This document shows, piece after piece, positions 9,716 through 20,783 of a stretch of DNA of 64,000 bases. Position 1 is the stretch's first letter, and every line of letters begins with the position of its first letter. Under the pieces are notes generated by a model. It did no database searches. It worked only from the letters and a program-made list of their open reading frames with translations, and was not told the origin of the DNA. This DNA comes from Siphonodentalium dalli. Taxonomy: Eukaryota; Mollusca; Scaphopoda; Gadilida; Siphonodentaliidae. The stretch covers positions 59,116,609-59,180,608 of the forward strand of contig CP136066.1 in the NCBI GenBank assembly GCA_032622095.1, in the 5' to 3' direction. The translations under genes and the position numbers were made by a program.

Positions 9716-12700
9716 ATGGGGAGGAGTAACCTGAGTATCTTATCTCTCAATGTATGTGGTATTAACTCACGAGTCTGTGACCCCGAGTTTCATGACTTTG
9801 TCAATAAATTTGATATACTTTGCTTTCAGGAGACTAAAACTGATAATGCTGACAAAGTCATGATACCGGGGTACCAAACTATGATGTTAAAGAACCGTAC
9901 GGACATTGCGCGCTATAGATCTGGCGGCATAGGGCTATTTGTGAAAAATGAATTAGCTGATGTGGGAGATATTAGTACAGATGAATTGGAAAATTTTGAA
10001 GACAAAACTTTGCATGATTTGGTTATCTGGTTCAAAATTGATGCCAAAAATGAGAATAATCCTTTAATCATTGGGAATGTGTATATCCCTCCTGAGAGTA
10101 GCGGGTACTCCTCCCCAAGAAGCTTCGATAAACTTGCAGATATGGTGATTGATAAAATGAATATCAGCAATAACGTTATCTTGCTGGGCGATTTCAACGC
10201 CAGAACAGGGCACCTTTGTGAATTTGATGATGATTCAGAAATAGTACAAATGTTTGAAAATGGTGAGTTGGGTGGGTTTAACCGTGCCCGATCATCGCAG
10301 GATTGTAAAACCAATAATCATGGGTTTAAACTGATTGATTTATGTAAATCTGCAGTTATGCTGATATGTAATGGTCGAATAGGTGCTGACATGGGCATAG
10401 GTAAGACAACCAATCAAGACATAAGTGTCATTGACTATGTGATATGCTCACCTAATACATGTGAGCTAGTACTTGATTTAAATATTGATGAACATGATTG
10501 CATACTTTCAGATACACATGGTTGTGTTTATATTAATGTAGTATGCCCTAGTCAGTGTCCTAACCAGATTCCGTTAAAAGAATATGTCCCAGAGATGAGT
10601 GAAACAGTCATCATTAACCAATGGTCTAATGACAAGAAACTTGAATTTAATGAATCATTATCAAATATATCCATAGAACAGCTAACGAATGAGTTAACTA
10701 ATTTGGAAAACAGCTGTGAGCTGAACAGTGAATGTATTTCTGAGTTATCTGATAAATTGGCCGAAACCATTTTAGGTGCGGCCGGAAATGCATTGGGAAC
10801 AAAAAAGAAAAGAAATGGTGGCTATCCGAAAAATAAGGCACGAATGCCATGGTTTGATGGTGACTGTTCAAACTCGCGTAGGGCATACAGAAAAGCAAGA
10901 AAAGCATATATACGACACAAATCTAATGAAAATCATAAATCTATGTTAGAATGCAGAAGAATGTACAAAAAATCCCTGAGGAGAAGTAAATTGCTATATA
11001 ATGTAAAATTCAGAACTACGGTCCGTCATTTGAAAAACAATAGCCCAAAGCAATACTGGAAAGTTATCAGAGAAATGGAAAAAAATGAAAATCAATCAAT
11101 GCCCTCCATTGAGCAATTCCACTTAGAATTTTCTAACTCATCACTGCAAATTAATGACAGCCCACTACCTGAACCCCTATTACCATGCTTTGATGATTCT
11201 ATGTTAAACAAACCATTAGATATGGGTGAGCTTCAGAAAGCAGTGAAATCATTAAATAATGGGAAGGCCCCAGGTGTGGACAAAATAACTAATGAATATA
11301 TTAAAGCCTCATTTTCTAAATTACAACATCTGTATCTGAGACTATTCAACATTGTATTGAAAACAGGCTTTATCCCACATAGTTGGAGTGTTGGCCTAAT
11401 TAAACCAGTGTATAAGTCAGGTAACCGACAATCACCTAGCAATTATAGGCAGATAACTCTAGTTAGCTGCCTAGGTAAGTTGTTTTCAAGTATTTTAAGT
11501 TCGAGAATTCAAGGTTTCCTAGATATGAATGGTGTTCTGTCGGTTAACCAGGCAGGATTCCGAAAACAATTCTCAACTCTGGACCATATATCTACATTGA
11601 ATACAATGATTGAATTCAACCGATCAATAAGTGGTAGCCTATATTGTGCTTTCATTGACTTGTCAAAGGCATTTGACAGTGTGTGGAGAAATGGACTTTG
11701 GTTTAAACTGTTACAAGCAGGATTGAAAGGAAATATCATTACAGTAATTAGAAATATGTATAAAGATGTAAAGTCCTGTGTTTTTCTAAATAATGAATAT
11801 TCAGATTTTTTCAGCTGCCCGATTGGAGTGAGGCAGGTCGCGAATTTATCACCGATTTTATTTTCTATCTACCTGAATGATTTGGAATCCTACCTGGGAA
11901 ACCGCTGCATGAACCCTCTAACTTTATCAGCTCTCACCGGTAGAGCCATGTATAGATATATCAAGCTATTCTCACTACTCTATGCAGATGACACAATTTT
12001 GATATCAGATACAGCTGAAGGGCTAGATGAAATTTTAGATGCATATAACAGCTATTGTGCTGAGTGGAAACTCTATATAAACCATTCTAAAACTAAAATT
12101 GTAATTTTTGGAGAGGGCAAAAAGGAACAGAATACTTTTCACATTGGGAGAAGTCATATTGAAATTGTTAACAGCTACAAATATCTTGGTGTGGTTTTCA
12201 GTAATGATAATTTATTCCTAGAAGAGAAGAAAAGAAGGAGCTCACAGGCAAAAAAAGCAATGTTCTCACTGATAGGTAAATGTAGGAAGTATAAACTATC
12301 TTATGACACAGTCATATATATCTATAATAAAGCTATATTGCCAATTTTGATTTATGGGTGTGAGATATGGGGATATGGACCAAATAAGATTATTGAAACG
12401 ACGGAACTATGGTTTCTGAAATTTGTCCTGGGTCTGAAGAAATCTACTCCAACTGCCATGATATATGCTGAATTGGGTATCACACCAGTGTCAATTTTAA
12501 TTAAGCAACGAGTATTATCCTATTGGGCCCTCTTAATCGATGGGGAATCGTGGAAATTATCTGGAATCCTATACAGAGCTGTTCTGCATAACTGTAGAGG
12601 GAAGCGTTCATTTAAATGGGCGGGATATGTTGAAAAACTACTTGGTCAGCTTGGCCTATCCTTCCTATGGCACTCACAAAGTACTTGTGGGGGTGAATGG

Positions 12701-13156
12701 TTCACCAACACTGTAAAGCTTAGACTACATGACATCAGATTACAAGAATGGAGGGGTACTATGGATTCGTCAAATAAATACTATTTCTATAGGGCAGTTA
12801 AGAATGAAATATCAATGGAACCTTACCTAAAACACTTCTCAGAATCCGAAGCCATTTGTATGGCACGATTTAGGATGCGTAACCATAGATTACCAATAGA
12901 GACAGGGGATTGGTGTAATGATGACATTGAGATTAGTAAAAGAGTGTGTAAATTTTGCAATAATGGTATCGGGGATGAGTATCATGTGCTACTAGAATGT
13001 GACAAGCTGAAACAGCTACGAAATAAGTATATTGATGATTACTTTTACAAGAAGCCTAGTATGTATAAGCTAACTGAACTTTTCAGTCAAGATATAAGCA
13101 AATTAAGATTATTGGTAAAACTCATAAAAGAAGTAAACAGGCTGAGCTACAGCTAA
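9716..13156 (+). CDS. LINE-1 ORF2: endonuclease-reverse transcriptase
   Basis: One uninterrupted frame of 1146 codons. The endonuclease covers roughly residues 5-270: SLNVCGIN at the start, FQETKTD with the catalytic Glu near residue 39, GDFNARTG near 158, and SDTHG near 265. The reverse transcriptase spans about 520-800, with FIDLSKAFDSVW (first catalytic Asp, near 648) and YADD (near 756). A C-terminal knuckle C-x2-C-x8-H-x4-C sits at about 1078-1095. The enzyme would nick target DNA and copy element RNA at the nick. One oddity: the block that normally reads RQGxxLSP is RQVANLSP, so the conserved glycine is valine. Even though the frame is open, activity is doubtful. Open frames on the opposite strand are shadows. 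Confidence 0.92.
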   Translation: MGRSNLSILSLNVCGINSRVCDPEFHDFVNKFDILCFQETKTDNADKVMIPGYQTMMLKNRTDIARYRSGGIGLFVKNELADVGDISTDELENFEDKTLHDLVIWFKIDAKNENNPLIIGNVYIPPESSGYSSPRSFDKLADMVIDKMNISNNVILLGDFNARTGHLCEFDDDSEIVQMFENGELGGFNRARSSQDCKTNNHGFKLIDLCKSAVMLICNGRIGADMGIGKTTNQDISVIDYVICSPNTCELVLDLNIDEHDCILSDTHGCVYINVVCPSQCPNQIPLKEYVPEMSETVIINQWSNDKKLEFNESLSNISIEQLTNELTNLENSCELNSECISELSDKLAETILGAAGNALGTKKKRNGGYPKNKARMPWFDGDCSNSRRAYRKARKAYIRHKSNENHKSMLECRRMYKKSLRRSKLLYNVKFRTTVRHLKNNSPKQYWKVIREMEKNENQSMPSIEQFHLEFSNSSLQINDSPLPEPLLPCFDDSMLNKPLDMGELQKAVKSLNNGKAPGVDKITNEYIKASFSKLQHLYLRLFNIVLKTGFIPHSWSVGLIKPVYKSGNRQSPSNYRQITLVSCLGKLFSSILSSRIQGFLDMNGVLSVNQAGFRKQFSTLDHISTLNTMIEFNRSISGSLYCAFIDLSKAFDSVWRNGLWFKLLQAGLKGNIITVIRNMYKDVKSCVFLNNEYSDFFSCPIGVRQVANLSPILFSIYLNDLESYLGNRCMNPLTLSALTGRAMYRYIKLFSLLYADDTILISDTAEGLDEILDAYNSYCAEWKLYINHSKTKIVIFGEGKKEQNTFHIGRSHIEIVNSYKYLGVVFSNDNLFLEEKKRRSSQAKKAMFSLIGKCRKYKLSYDTVIYIYNKAILPILIYGCEIWGYGPNKIIETTELWFLKFVLGLKKSTPTAMIYAELGITPVSILIKQRVLSYWALLIDGESWKLSGILYRAVLHNCRGKRSFKWAGYVEKLLGQLGLSFLWHSQSTCGGEWFTNTVKLRLHDIRLQEWRGTMDSSNKYYFYRAVKNEISMEPYLKHFSESEAICMARFRMRNHRLPIETGDWCNDDIEISKRVCKFCNNGIGDEYHVLLECDKLKQLRNKYIDDYFYKKPSMYKLTELFSQDISKLRLLVKLIKEVNRLSYS

Positions 13157-14100
13157 TCTGTACAAGTTCTCTCAAACCAATCCATGGATAATACATCTTC
13201 CCAGTAGACAGTGCATGCATACAAAATATACATGCATGTGTTATATTTATACTATATTATGTATTTACTCCGGTGGACAACATGACATTTATATGCATTG
13301 TGTAAGTATTACTTCAAACATACCTATGTACAAATACTAGTACGTCCAATGACTATTTGATATTTTATATACTACATATTGTATACTATGTATTACCCTG
13401 ATTGTACGACATGATATGTATGTGCAAGTATTACTACACAAAGTCCTATGTACAATCATGTCCAATTTCTGATTCATATTTTATTGCATATTCTGCTGGG
13501 TTAATCTATCCATATAAAGTCGAAACCAATCAGACTATCAGAGCATCTAAGCCCAGATGTAGTTGAGATGTCCAAAAATCTAAAGAGGGATGTCCTGCGA
13601 CCAATTATGAGAGAGGTGGGGGAAAATGAATTTTAATATTGGGGAAAGGGCGATTGATAAATGAAATATCTGGTAAATGGAAATTATGAATCGAGCCGAG
13701 GATGATTCATACCTATAACTTGGTCACAGGATAGCCCTCTCAACTACCTCTGGGTAGCCATGTCCAAATGAATAATCGTCAGAAGTTAACAATTTAACAT
13801 ATTGTCTTTTGCTTCTGGCGTTTCGGCCTCAATCCAGAGAGGTCAAACTAGATGACAAACTGGGAATGTCACAACCATTCCCATGCAGTGTAAGTCCACT
13901 GCAAAAATGTGTATAAAAACTGGTGGTGCGTGGCGGAAATACTGAAATTTGTCTAATTATATAAGATGGAATAAGAAATTTGACCAATTAAATTCTTATG
14001 TATGAGTGAAATACTTGTAAAAATTGAGTTACATGTATAAGAGACAGAATACAAAATTTTATAAATGTATGAGTACTATGTAGGTCATATAAATGATATA

Positions 14101-16080
14101 TATTGAATATTAGGGTTAAAGGGTAACTTTAAATTAAAAATATTATGATTATAAGTATACCGTATATTGTTTACCCAAATCTCAAATGACTCATTGTCAA
14201 ATAAGATAATTAACCAAATATGCTACTACTAAGTATTAATGTGTCAGACTAAAAGTGCAACCAACTGAGAATATGGGATATGTAATGTATACTGGTGTTC
14301 CACAATTTTAGTTAGACCCGGTTAACTAAGTCAGCAATGGTGCATGCACATGCCTCTCAGATATTGTGTGTGTGTCGCTTTAACACATCACACGAATCCA
14401 TTTTGTGCATTGTCATAGTAATTAATCTGTAAACATTAAAAATAGATCTAAAGTCCAACAGCCTCAATTCTGGGGAACTGGGGAGATTGGTGAACTGACT
14501 GGTCCTCTTATGAAAACTTATGAAATAATCTATTCTAAGTGACTACTCGATGTGACATTAACTGAAAAAACAAATAAAATGAATTTTAATTTAAGACAAG
14601 CAATTGAATGAATTGTCCATTTCTAATCAGTATTATTTGATTTTAATTACTATCTTAGAAAACATGAACAATTTCATCTTATGTTCAATGGTCATGGATA
14701 ATACTAATCCGTCAGATCCTTTAAAGAGAACTCATATGAGGTGCAGTCGACCAACCAATCCCAAATTTAAATCTAAATGTAAAATTGAACTCATATAACA
14801 AAATTAAACTAAATAAATTCTGTCTTTGATATATTATTATAAAAAATATGTAATAATAATTAGTGATGCCGATGATAAATATACTAGTATGAGGTTAATA
14901 AATTATGGGAGTTCATTCATCTAATGTCACTCTCAGATATGAATGTATTTAATATTATTGTAGGTATTTGGGGAGACGGTTATGTGGCCATTGTGGGGTG
15001 GGCACCTTTATGCGAGCCTCTGCAGCAAGGTTTACAGAGTTTCAAAATGTTCTGATTGTGATGTTGTGTGCTATTGGAAATAATACATAATTTATCAGTA
15101 AGTCGGGTCGATGTACCATTATAAGCATTAGAAAGCTGGTGTAATTATTCTGAATTTTTGTCAAATGTTGCAAATCCAGGGAAAAATCGCCATAAATTTA
15201 TAGCAAAAAGATATTTTACCAATCCCAATCCGTCAGTTAAATGTAAAGTATGTTTAAAGATACTTCTGATTTACGTCACAGATAACTGCTTATATACAAC
15301 TTATGCTGTGGAGATTTGCTTGGAGGTCCCCATACAGGTTTGGTCACCTGACCCCCCCCCCCCCCCCACCCCCCTGAAATTTCATGAATAGTAGTAATAC
15401 TAATATGCATGAAATGATATTTAATTTAATCTATATGATACTCACCATGTATATATTACAACCCCTCACTTTCTCGGTCTTCTGGCCATGCCGCAATGGT
15501 GAAAATATTAATGAGACTGTAATTTCAAACACCATATCTCTAACACAGATATTGTAATGAATCGGCACTCTACGACACGCAGTCACGGAGTCAGACGGGG
15601 TCAAATTCTGTAGTTACTTTTAAGAATTGAAGTGTATTTGACTCAAACGATAAATGACAGATTAAAGTATGTCATTGTTTCCAGTAAGCTCAGACCTAGA
15701 ATTACGCGTCAAGACTCCATATATACATTCACAATTCACTCCTTAAATCTACCGAACAACTCCAGAAATAAATCACAAATTCACGAACACACCAGTCGGT
15801 CACTGCCTTTTGGCTAACTGTGTCATCGTGTCAAGGTTACCCGCTCAGCAAGATCTGCACGTGCGCTTATATGGTCCCTGACCTAATTTGACAATGTGCC
15901 AAAAATAGCAGAAATGAAAACAGGGGCGTGAAGAGGTAGCTTAAATGCGTGTAGTTCTGTGCCGATACATTATATATATCGTGAGCTATCGAAATCAATG
16001 CCAACAGCGACAATGCTAGTGATATTAACTAATTTTAATACCTTGTTTTATATTATCAATGAACTATTTAGGCTCATCTA
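14101..16080. other. No gene seen; AT-rich intergenic DNA
   Basis: Very AT-rich, with a C homopolymer run at about 15352-15376. Short open frames have no recognisable content. Part of the beginning may still be 3' region of LINE-1. Confidence 0.4.
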
Positions 16081-16138
16081 AAGTTTATTTTAATTAAAAT
16101 CAGAATATTTCGCCAGATATATGGAAAATAAGAAATGG

Positions 16139-16510
16139 TCAGTAAAAGTGCACCAGCTCCGCGGTGCGCGGAGGGATGCCTGGGTCGATCGGGCCCCGCT
16201 CCACACGGTGCATTTGTCTCGTGTGGAGCGGGGTGTGCTCCACCATGGCGCCCGGTGAAGTGGTATGGCGGGGTGGTGGAACGAGGGTGTTACCACAGTG
16301 GTTGGTAGTCGTGGGTAGATTGGAGCTGCATGCATTTTTTTGGACTTCCAAGAAATGTGTGCGGCTTTAATATGCTCAAGGCTGCCTGTTGCTGTGGGGA
16401 AACATATCACAACGCACGCGTGTAACATGTAAATTATATGTATATATGTTAACTGATGTCTAAATGTCATTAATTGATTTACATAGACAATAAACTTGAT
16501 TTGATATAAC
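16139..16510 (+). other. GC-rich hairpin island followed by AATAAA
   Basis: In an AT-rich neighbourhood, 16150-16270 is strongly GC-rich and holds two hairpins. CTCCGC/GCGGAG is at about 16155. CCGCTCCACACG is paired with CGTGTGGAGCGG across a 14-base loop at about 16196-16235. It is followed by a plain region ending in AATAAACTTGATTTGAT at about 16490. The last part looks like a LINE or SINE 3' end on the + strand. The hairpin part is unexplained; I see no clear A/B boxes of a tRNA-derived SINE. Overlapping open frames on both strands of the GC-rich part are not convincing proteins. Confidence 0.45.
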
Positions 16511-16919
16511 GATGGGTATTTGTATATTTGTGGGTGCGGTGGTGTTTCGGTGGCCCTAATGCGCTTTCGTATTTTTTACAGTTTTACAGGTGAAGGTACC
16601 AGCTCGAAATTGCTCGATGTCTAGACGAATTTTGTTGGCCGATTTTGCTCTGCATTGCTTACAATCATGACATTTTCCCCGGTCTATCAATTCACTGTTT
16701 ATTTGGGAAATCGACCTTTTCAACGTCACTCAAAGCATGCAATATCGAGCTGGTACCACCCACTACTGTGACATAGGTTATTAGAGAACAACTATTAACA
16801 AAGAAATATAATCCCTGAGTTGTCTGTGAAATGTTATAACGTTTCTCATCAGAACAGGTCAGAACATAAAACAGTTCCCATGTTTTGAAGTCGATGGTTG
16901 ATAATATGATCTCTGTATA

Positions 16920-17134
16920 CAGTAATGCCCTAATTAATCGTCTCCTTTAATCACAGCAGAATTATGGATAACTTTTCAGGATTTAGTCGGAAATATGGCT
17001 TGTTGCCATTCATCGGAAAGTTCTCAGGGAGAGCTTTCCGATGAATGGCAACAAGCCATATTTCCGACTAAATCCTGAAAAGTTACCCATAATTCTGCTG
17101 TGGTTAAAGGAGTCGATTAATTAGGGCATTACTG
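16920..17134. mobile_element. TA-flanked palindromic MITE (family T), complete copy
   Basis: The 215-bp element starts CAGTAATGCCCTAATTAATC and ends with its complement. It is flanked by TA on both sides (16918-16919 and 17135-17136). The arms are nearly perfect over about 100 bp each, with the apex at about 17028. A TA target and CAGT-type terminus fit the Tc1/mariner group. No transposase. A second copy lies at 41999-42150. Confidence 0.85.
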
Positions 17135-17555
17135 TACGTGTGTAGTCAGAGTAGAGATTCATGATTTATGACTTGCCGTGAACACGGGACACAAAATCAC
17201 CGAAGCGTGCGTCTATATACAACCTGATTGATTACATGTATACGAGTACATAATACTCCCAGGTTTTCTTTCACTAAGTCAGAACTCTTCGACAATATAC
17301 TAGTTATTTCGATCGATCCATCGTATTATAACAAGACCAAGTATACATGTAGGCAGTCAGAGAGATGTTTATGTCCCCCGTCTGGAAGCGAGAGAATTCT
17401 TCTCTGTAATTTGGGAACATGGAATATCATTCAAAACTGATTTTCTTTTTTCTCAACATATTTCGCCCTGATTGGTTAAGCTGTGAGACAATGGACCCGT
17501 GTTCTTGTGTCGATGATTAAGGTTGACTCAAACTTGAGACAAACTTTATAATCTA
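17135..17555. other. No gene seen
   Basis: No motif-bearing open frame or repeat was recognised between the MITE and the pearl-like array. Confidence 0.35.
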
Positions 17556-18140
17556 GCTGATGTGCCCGACTTCGTCCGGGCTATTTAGGGATTTCATTGT
17601 GATCGCCTCCGTCTGGGCAGAATATAAAGCGTCTGCATTCAAAGTGACAAGTCGGATCGGTCGAGGTCCAGAAACATGCCTATATGAGCGTATATAAGCG
17701 AGGTCAAGGTCAAGGACACGGTCGCATGTGAAACTGGACCCGCCCATATTGTTCCCGGGGTTAAAGTAGGCCTACATACTAATTGTGAGTCGGATCGGTC
17801 GAGAGTCCTGAAACATGCCCATATGAGCGTATATGAGCGAGGGCACGGTCAAGAACACGGTCCCACGTGAAATTGAACCCGCCAATATTGTTCGCGGGAT
17901 CAAAGTAGGCCTACATACCAAATTTGAGTCGGATCGGTCGAGGTCCAGAAACATGGTTATTTGAGCGTATATGAACGAAGGTCAAGGACACAGTCGCACG
18001 TGAAATTTGACCCGACCATGTTGTTCCCGGGATCAAATTAGGCCTACATACCAAATTTGAGTCTGATCGGTCTAGCAGTGTTCGAGCCTATGCAACACAC
18101 ACATACATACATACAGACAGACAGACAGAAGACAGAAGTT
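17556..18140 (+). mobile_element. Pearl/Helentron-like non-autonomous element
   Basis: The layout is a short hairpin start (GCCCGACTTCGTCCGGGC), then tandem units of about 131-138 bp, then a microsatellite tail (ACAT then ACAG repeats, about 18092-18130). The units each begin 'agtcggatcggtcgag' at about 17651, 17789 and 17927, with a decayed fourth at 18059. This is the arrangement described for bivalve 'pearl' elements and for non-autonomous Helentrons. Units share 'acatgcc.atatgagcgtatatgagcgagg' and 'aagtaggcctacata'. No coding capacity. Confidence 0.8.
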
Positions 18141-18410
18141 CCAAAATATATAGGAGATGATTATTGTTATAATCGTGACATAGAACAAAGCACCAGCGAT
18201 AATAAAGCAGTCATACCATCTCCTTTGAACATTCAATAGGGATAAATCATGGATTTAACAATGGTTTCCAAATTACAATATTAATTCAATTGTCTGATAT
18301 ATTCGCGAACTCATCTGCCATAGTATTAAACTAGCACGTAACATGTAACCGTCGCATGACTCAATCTATTTACTGTCGATATTGACTCGTATTGAGCAGA
18401 TACAACTTAA

Positions 18411-18868
18411 AGGTACTCAATCCGACCAGACGCTTCTAAATTACTATTTCTTTGGCTTCGGGGGGTAAAAAAATATTTGATTCGAGTCGAGGAACCCACC
18501 CATCAAAGCTCAGATTGATTAGATATCGATGTTTGAAATGTGATGTTGCTATTGTTGTGGCCCGATCTTTCCGAGGACCACGTGCTGAAAACGGATAAAT
18601 TGCGGTTGTAAGATGGATAACTCTAAAATCAAGTGGTTATTATTGTTAATAGTAACAACTTGATTTTAGAGTTATCCATCTTACAACCGCAATTTGTCCG
18701 TTTTAGCACGTGGTCCTCGAAAAGAATAATAGAAACAGCACATTTCAAACATTGATATCTAATCAATCTGAGCTTTGATGGGTGGGTTCCTCGACTCGAA
18801 TCAAATATTTTTTACCCCCCAAGCCAAAGGAATAGTAATTTAGGAGCGTCTGATCGGATTGGGTACCT
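18411..18868. mobile_element. TTAA-flanked MITE (family K), longest copy, 458 bp
   Basis: TTAA at 18407-18410 and 18869-18872 flank AGGTACTCAATCCGA ... TCGGATTGGGTACCT. The two halves are almost perfect inverted copies meeting near 18640 (GTGGTTATTATTGTTAATAGTAAC), giving a long foldback. The perfect TTAA, AG terminus and high arm similarity suggest a fairly young Kolobok-like foldback. The superfamily is an inference. Confidence 0.85.
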
Positions 18869-18889
18869 TTAAACATTAATATCCTAAGG

Positions 18890-18975
18890 AGAGGGTTTTC
18901 GGCAAAAGAATCAACGAGGCGCAGCTGAGTTTTTCTTTGGCCGAAAATCCGATCCTGAGAATATTATCTAACCGT
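18890..18975. repeat. Punctuated palindrome, diverged relative of copy A
   Basis: GGTTTTCGGCAAAAGAATCAACGAG and its partner CTGAGTTTTTCTTTGGCCGAAAATCC pair around GCGCAG. The right flank GAGAATATTATCTAAC matches copy A at 322-419. The apex blocks are CGAG and TGAG, consistent with decay of a second CGAG. Confidence 0.65.
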
Positions 18976-19375
18976 TAAACCACAATCCCTTTGTGTTATT
19001 GTGTGCGTTATATTTCAGAACCGACAAATGATAGCGTCGAGTCGACATTCGGAAAACAATAACTTTGCATTATTGAAAAATAATTCGACATTCGGAGAAC
19101 AATAACTCAACATTGTTGATATAAATTCGAGTTCCAATAATGCACATGCAGCTATTGTTATCGTGAAGCCAACTCGCCGTCATGGCTGGCCAGTTCGGAA
19201 ATATAGCGGGCAAAATTATGCAAATGGAGTGCGTGTTTAAAATGTTGACGTCTGAGTGAAGTGTAAAATAAATCCACTGAATCCCAATGCCCCCGGTTAC
19301 ATGCTAAACATATTTTTGAACATCCTTGTACAAGAAAATATAGATTTAAAGGAGCTAATAGAAAATTCAGACCCC
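18976..19375. other. No gene; short AACAATAA-rich repeats
   Basis: 'gacattcgg.aaacaataact' occurs twice at 19040-19110 with other inverted pieces nearby. Nothing coding is seen. Confidence 0.4.
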
Positions 19376-19944
19376 CAGGGACGTACCAACAGGGGGTTTA
19401 GGAGGATTAGAACCCCCCCCCCAAACAAAAATTTGGTCAACAATTTCAACAGTTGGAAATTTCATGCCTGACACGACATTAGTTGGAAATTTTACACCAC
19501 ATATACATTGATATTCTTCTCATTGTTTGATTTTCTAACCAGTCGTCAGTTTTTAGATCAACAGTGGCTGTCGAATTATTTCTACATTTATTCGGAATGG
19601 CATACAGTTGCAAATTATCCAACCTTAGTTGGGAACTTCCATCATTTGGAAAGCTAGGGTGTCGTGGGTTATAGCTTCGAAGTGGACGAAAATGGGGACA
19701 GATTAGAATGTGTTCACCAGAACAAGAAGCAACGAACACATCACACTGAGCCAGTGTATAATACATCAAACACAGAGACGCGACAACGGGGGTGATTGGG
19801 GTTAGACGCCCCCCCAAACAAAAACATTTGTCAACATTTTTAACAATTGGAAATTGCATGCCTGACACAACATTCGTTGGAAAGGGTACACGACATATAG
19901 ATTGGAATTGTTCTCACTGTTTGTGTTTGATTTTCCAAACCAGT
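19376..19944. repeat. Tandem dispersed repeat (target of LINE-2)
   Basis: Two units about 392 bp apart share the run 'ccaaacaaaaa', then 'ggaaatt.catgcctgacac', then 'tttgattttc.aaaccagt'. The first unit continues with 'tagatcaacagtggc', while the second is cut at 19944. Its missing continuation ('taaatcaacagtagc ... atcatttggaaag') is found at 31968-32130, beyond LINE-2. This shows that LINE-2 inserted inside the second unit. Confidence 0.75.
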
Positions 19945-20159
19945 GAGTAAGTTTATTGTTAACCTCCTCAATTTAGGAGAGCATATATACAAATGACAGT
20001 TATATACAAGTTACATAAATATGCATGCAAATGTAATACTAGTCACAATATTAATATAACAGTGTTTATGCCATGTCACACGCATGCGGCCAGGTCTGAT
20101 ATTTTCAAATTCCATGTGTTAAGGTGGTCGGTGATAATCTAATATAGAAATGCCAGTTG

Positions 20160-20520
20160 TCAACAACAAAAAAACAAAACAAAACAAAACAAAAAACAAA
20201 AAACAAAACCAAACCAGATTAGCAATATCACATGCGTGTGATTTAGCGAAATAAAATTTCCGAATAAAATATTTATTGCAGATCAAAGTTGAGTATTGGA
20301 ACTTTCGAATGTGAGTCGTCATATTAACTTGTCGAGTGAAAGTTGATGAGCGTTTCTGGAAATAAATTAGGAAAATCACATGCGTGTGATCGAGCGAAAT
20401 AAAACTTCCAAATAAAATATTTAGTCAACATCAAAGTTGAGTATAAGAAATTGAGAATGTGTTTCGTCATATCACCGTATCGAGTGAAATTAGACAAAGA
20501 TTTCAGACATCGAATTCAGA
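20160..20520. repeat. LINE-2 3' region: A/C-rich tract plus two 147-bp tandem units
   Basis: A CAAAA-rich run at 20160-20215 is followed by two units. Each contains 'tcacatgcgtgtgat', 'agcgaaataaaa.ttcc.aataaaatattta', 'catcaaagttgagtat' and 'cgagtgaaa'. The second unit starts 147 bp after the first. Tandem units inside the 3' untranslated part of a LINE are known in other families and may serve recognition by the reverse transcriptase; here that is an inference. Confidence 0.7.
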
Positions 20521-20783
20521 AAGTAGCATGAAAATGGCCTATTTAAGACATATGTCAGGTATAATGTGAATGTGCGTGTATGATGGATACTATGTAACAC
20601 GCAAATGGCCCAGCTGCATGAAAACAGTTTTGATGTGACAATAGGCGTTTTGGCGATTGCTGGTGATCATGCATTAATTATCTTTGAACTATCGACCACA
20701 ATGTACGTGTGTATATATAGAGGTTTCTTGTGTGAATCATTATAGCAAAAACAAATTATTTATAGATAGCTTCGAATTGTCCA

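Larger units (their letters stand above)
8401..14100 (+). mobile_element. LINE-1: two-ORF non-LTR retrotransposon, nearly full length
   Basis: The order is 5' untranslated DNA (8401-8552), ORF1 with coiled coil, then ORF2 with APE endonuclease, reverse transcriptase and a C-terminal CCHC knuckle, then a long AT-rich 3' region. The 3' region carries two diverged copies of a ~125-bp unit (about 13270-13490: 'catgacatttatatg..ttgtgtaagtattact' and its relative). The 3' boundary is approximate because no poly(A) or matching flank was found. By architecture it belongs to the jockey/I group in the broad sense; the clade is not fixed by eye. Confidence 0.85.

Noticed and set aside
16164-16370. Open frames in the GC-rich island on both strands
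   Set aside because: High GC lowers stop frequency. The frames follow hairpin sequence and carry no motif.
18057-18110. Possible tRNA B box (gtgttcgagcc) in the tail of the pearl-like element
   Set aside because: No A box at the right distance and no cloverleaf. It is part of the tandem unit.
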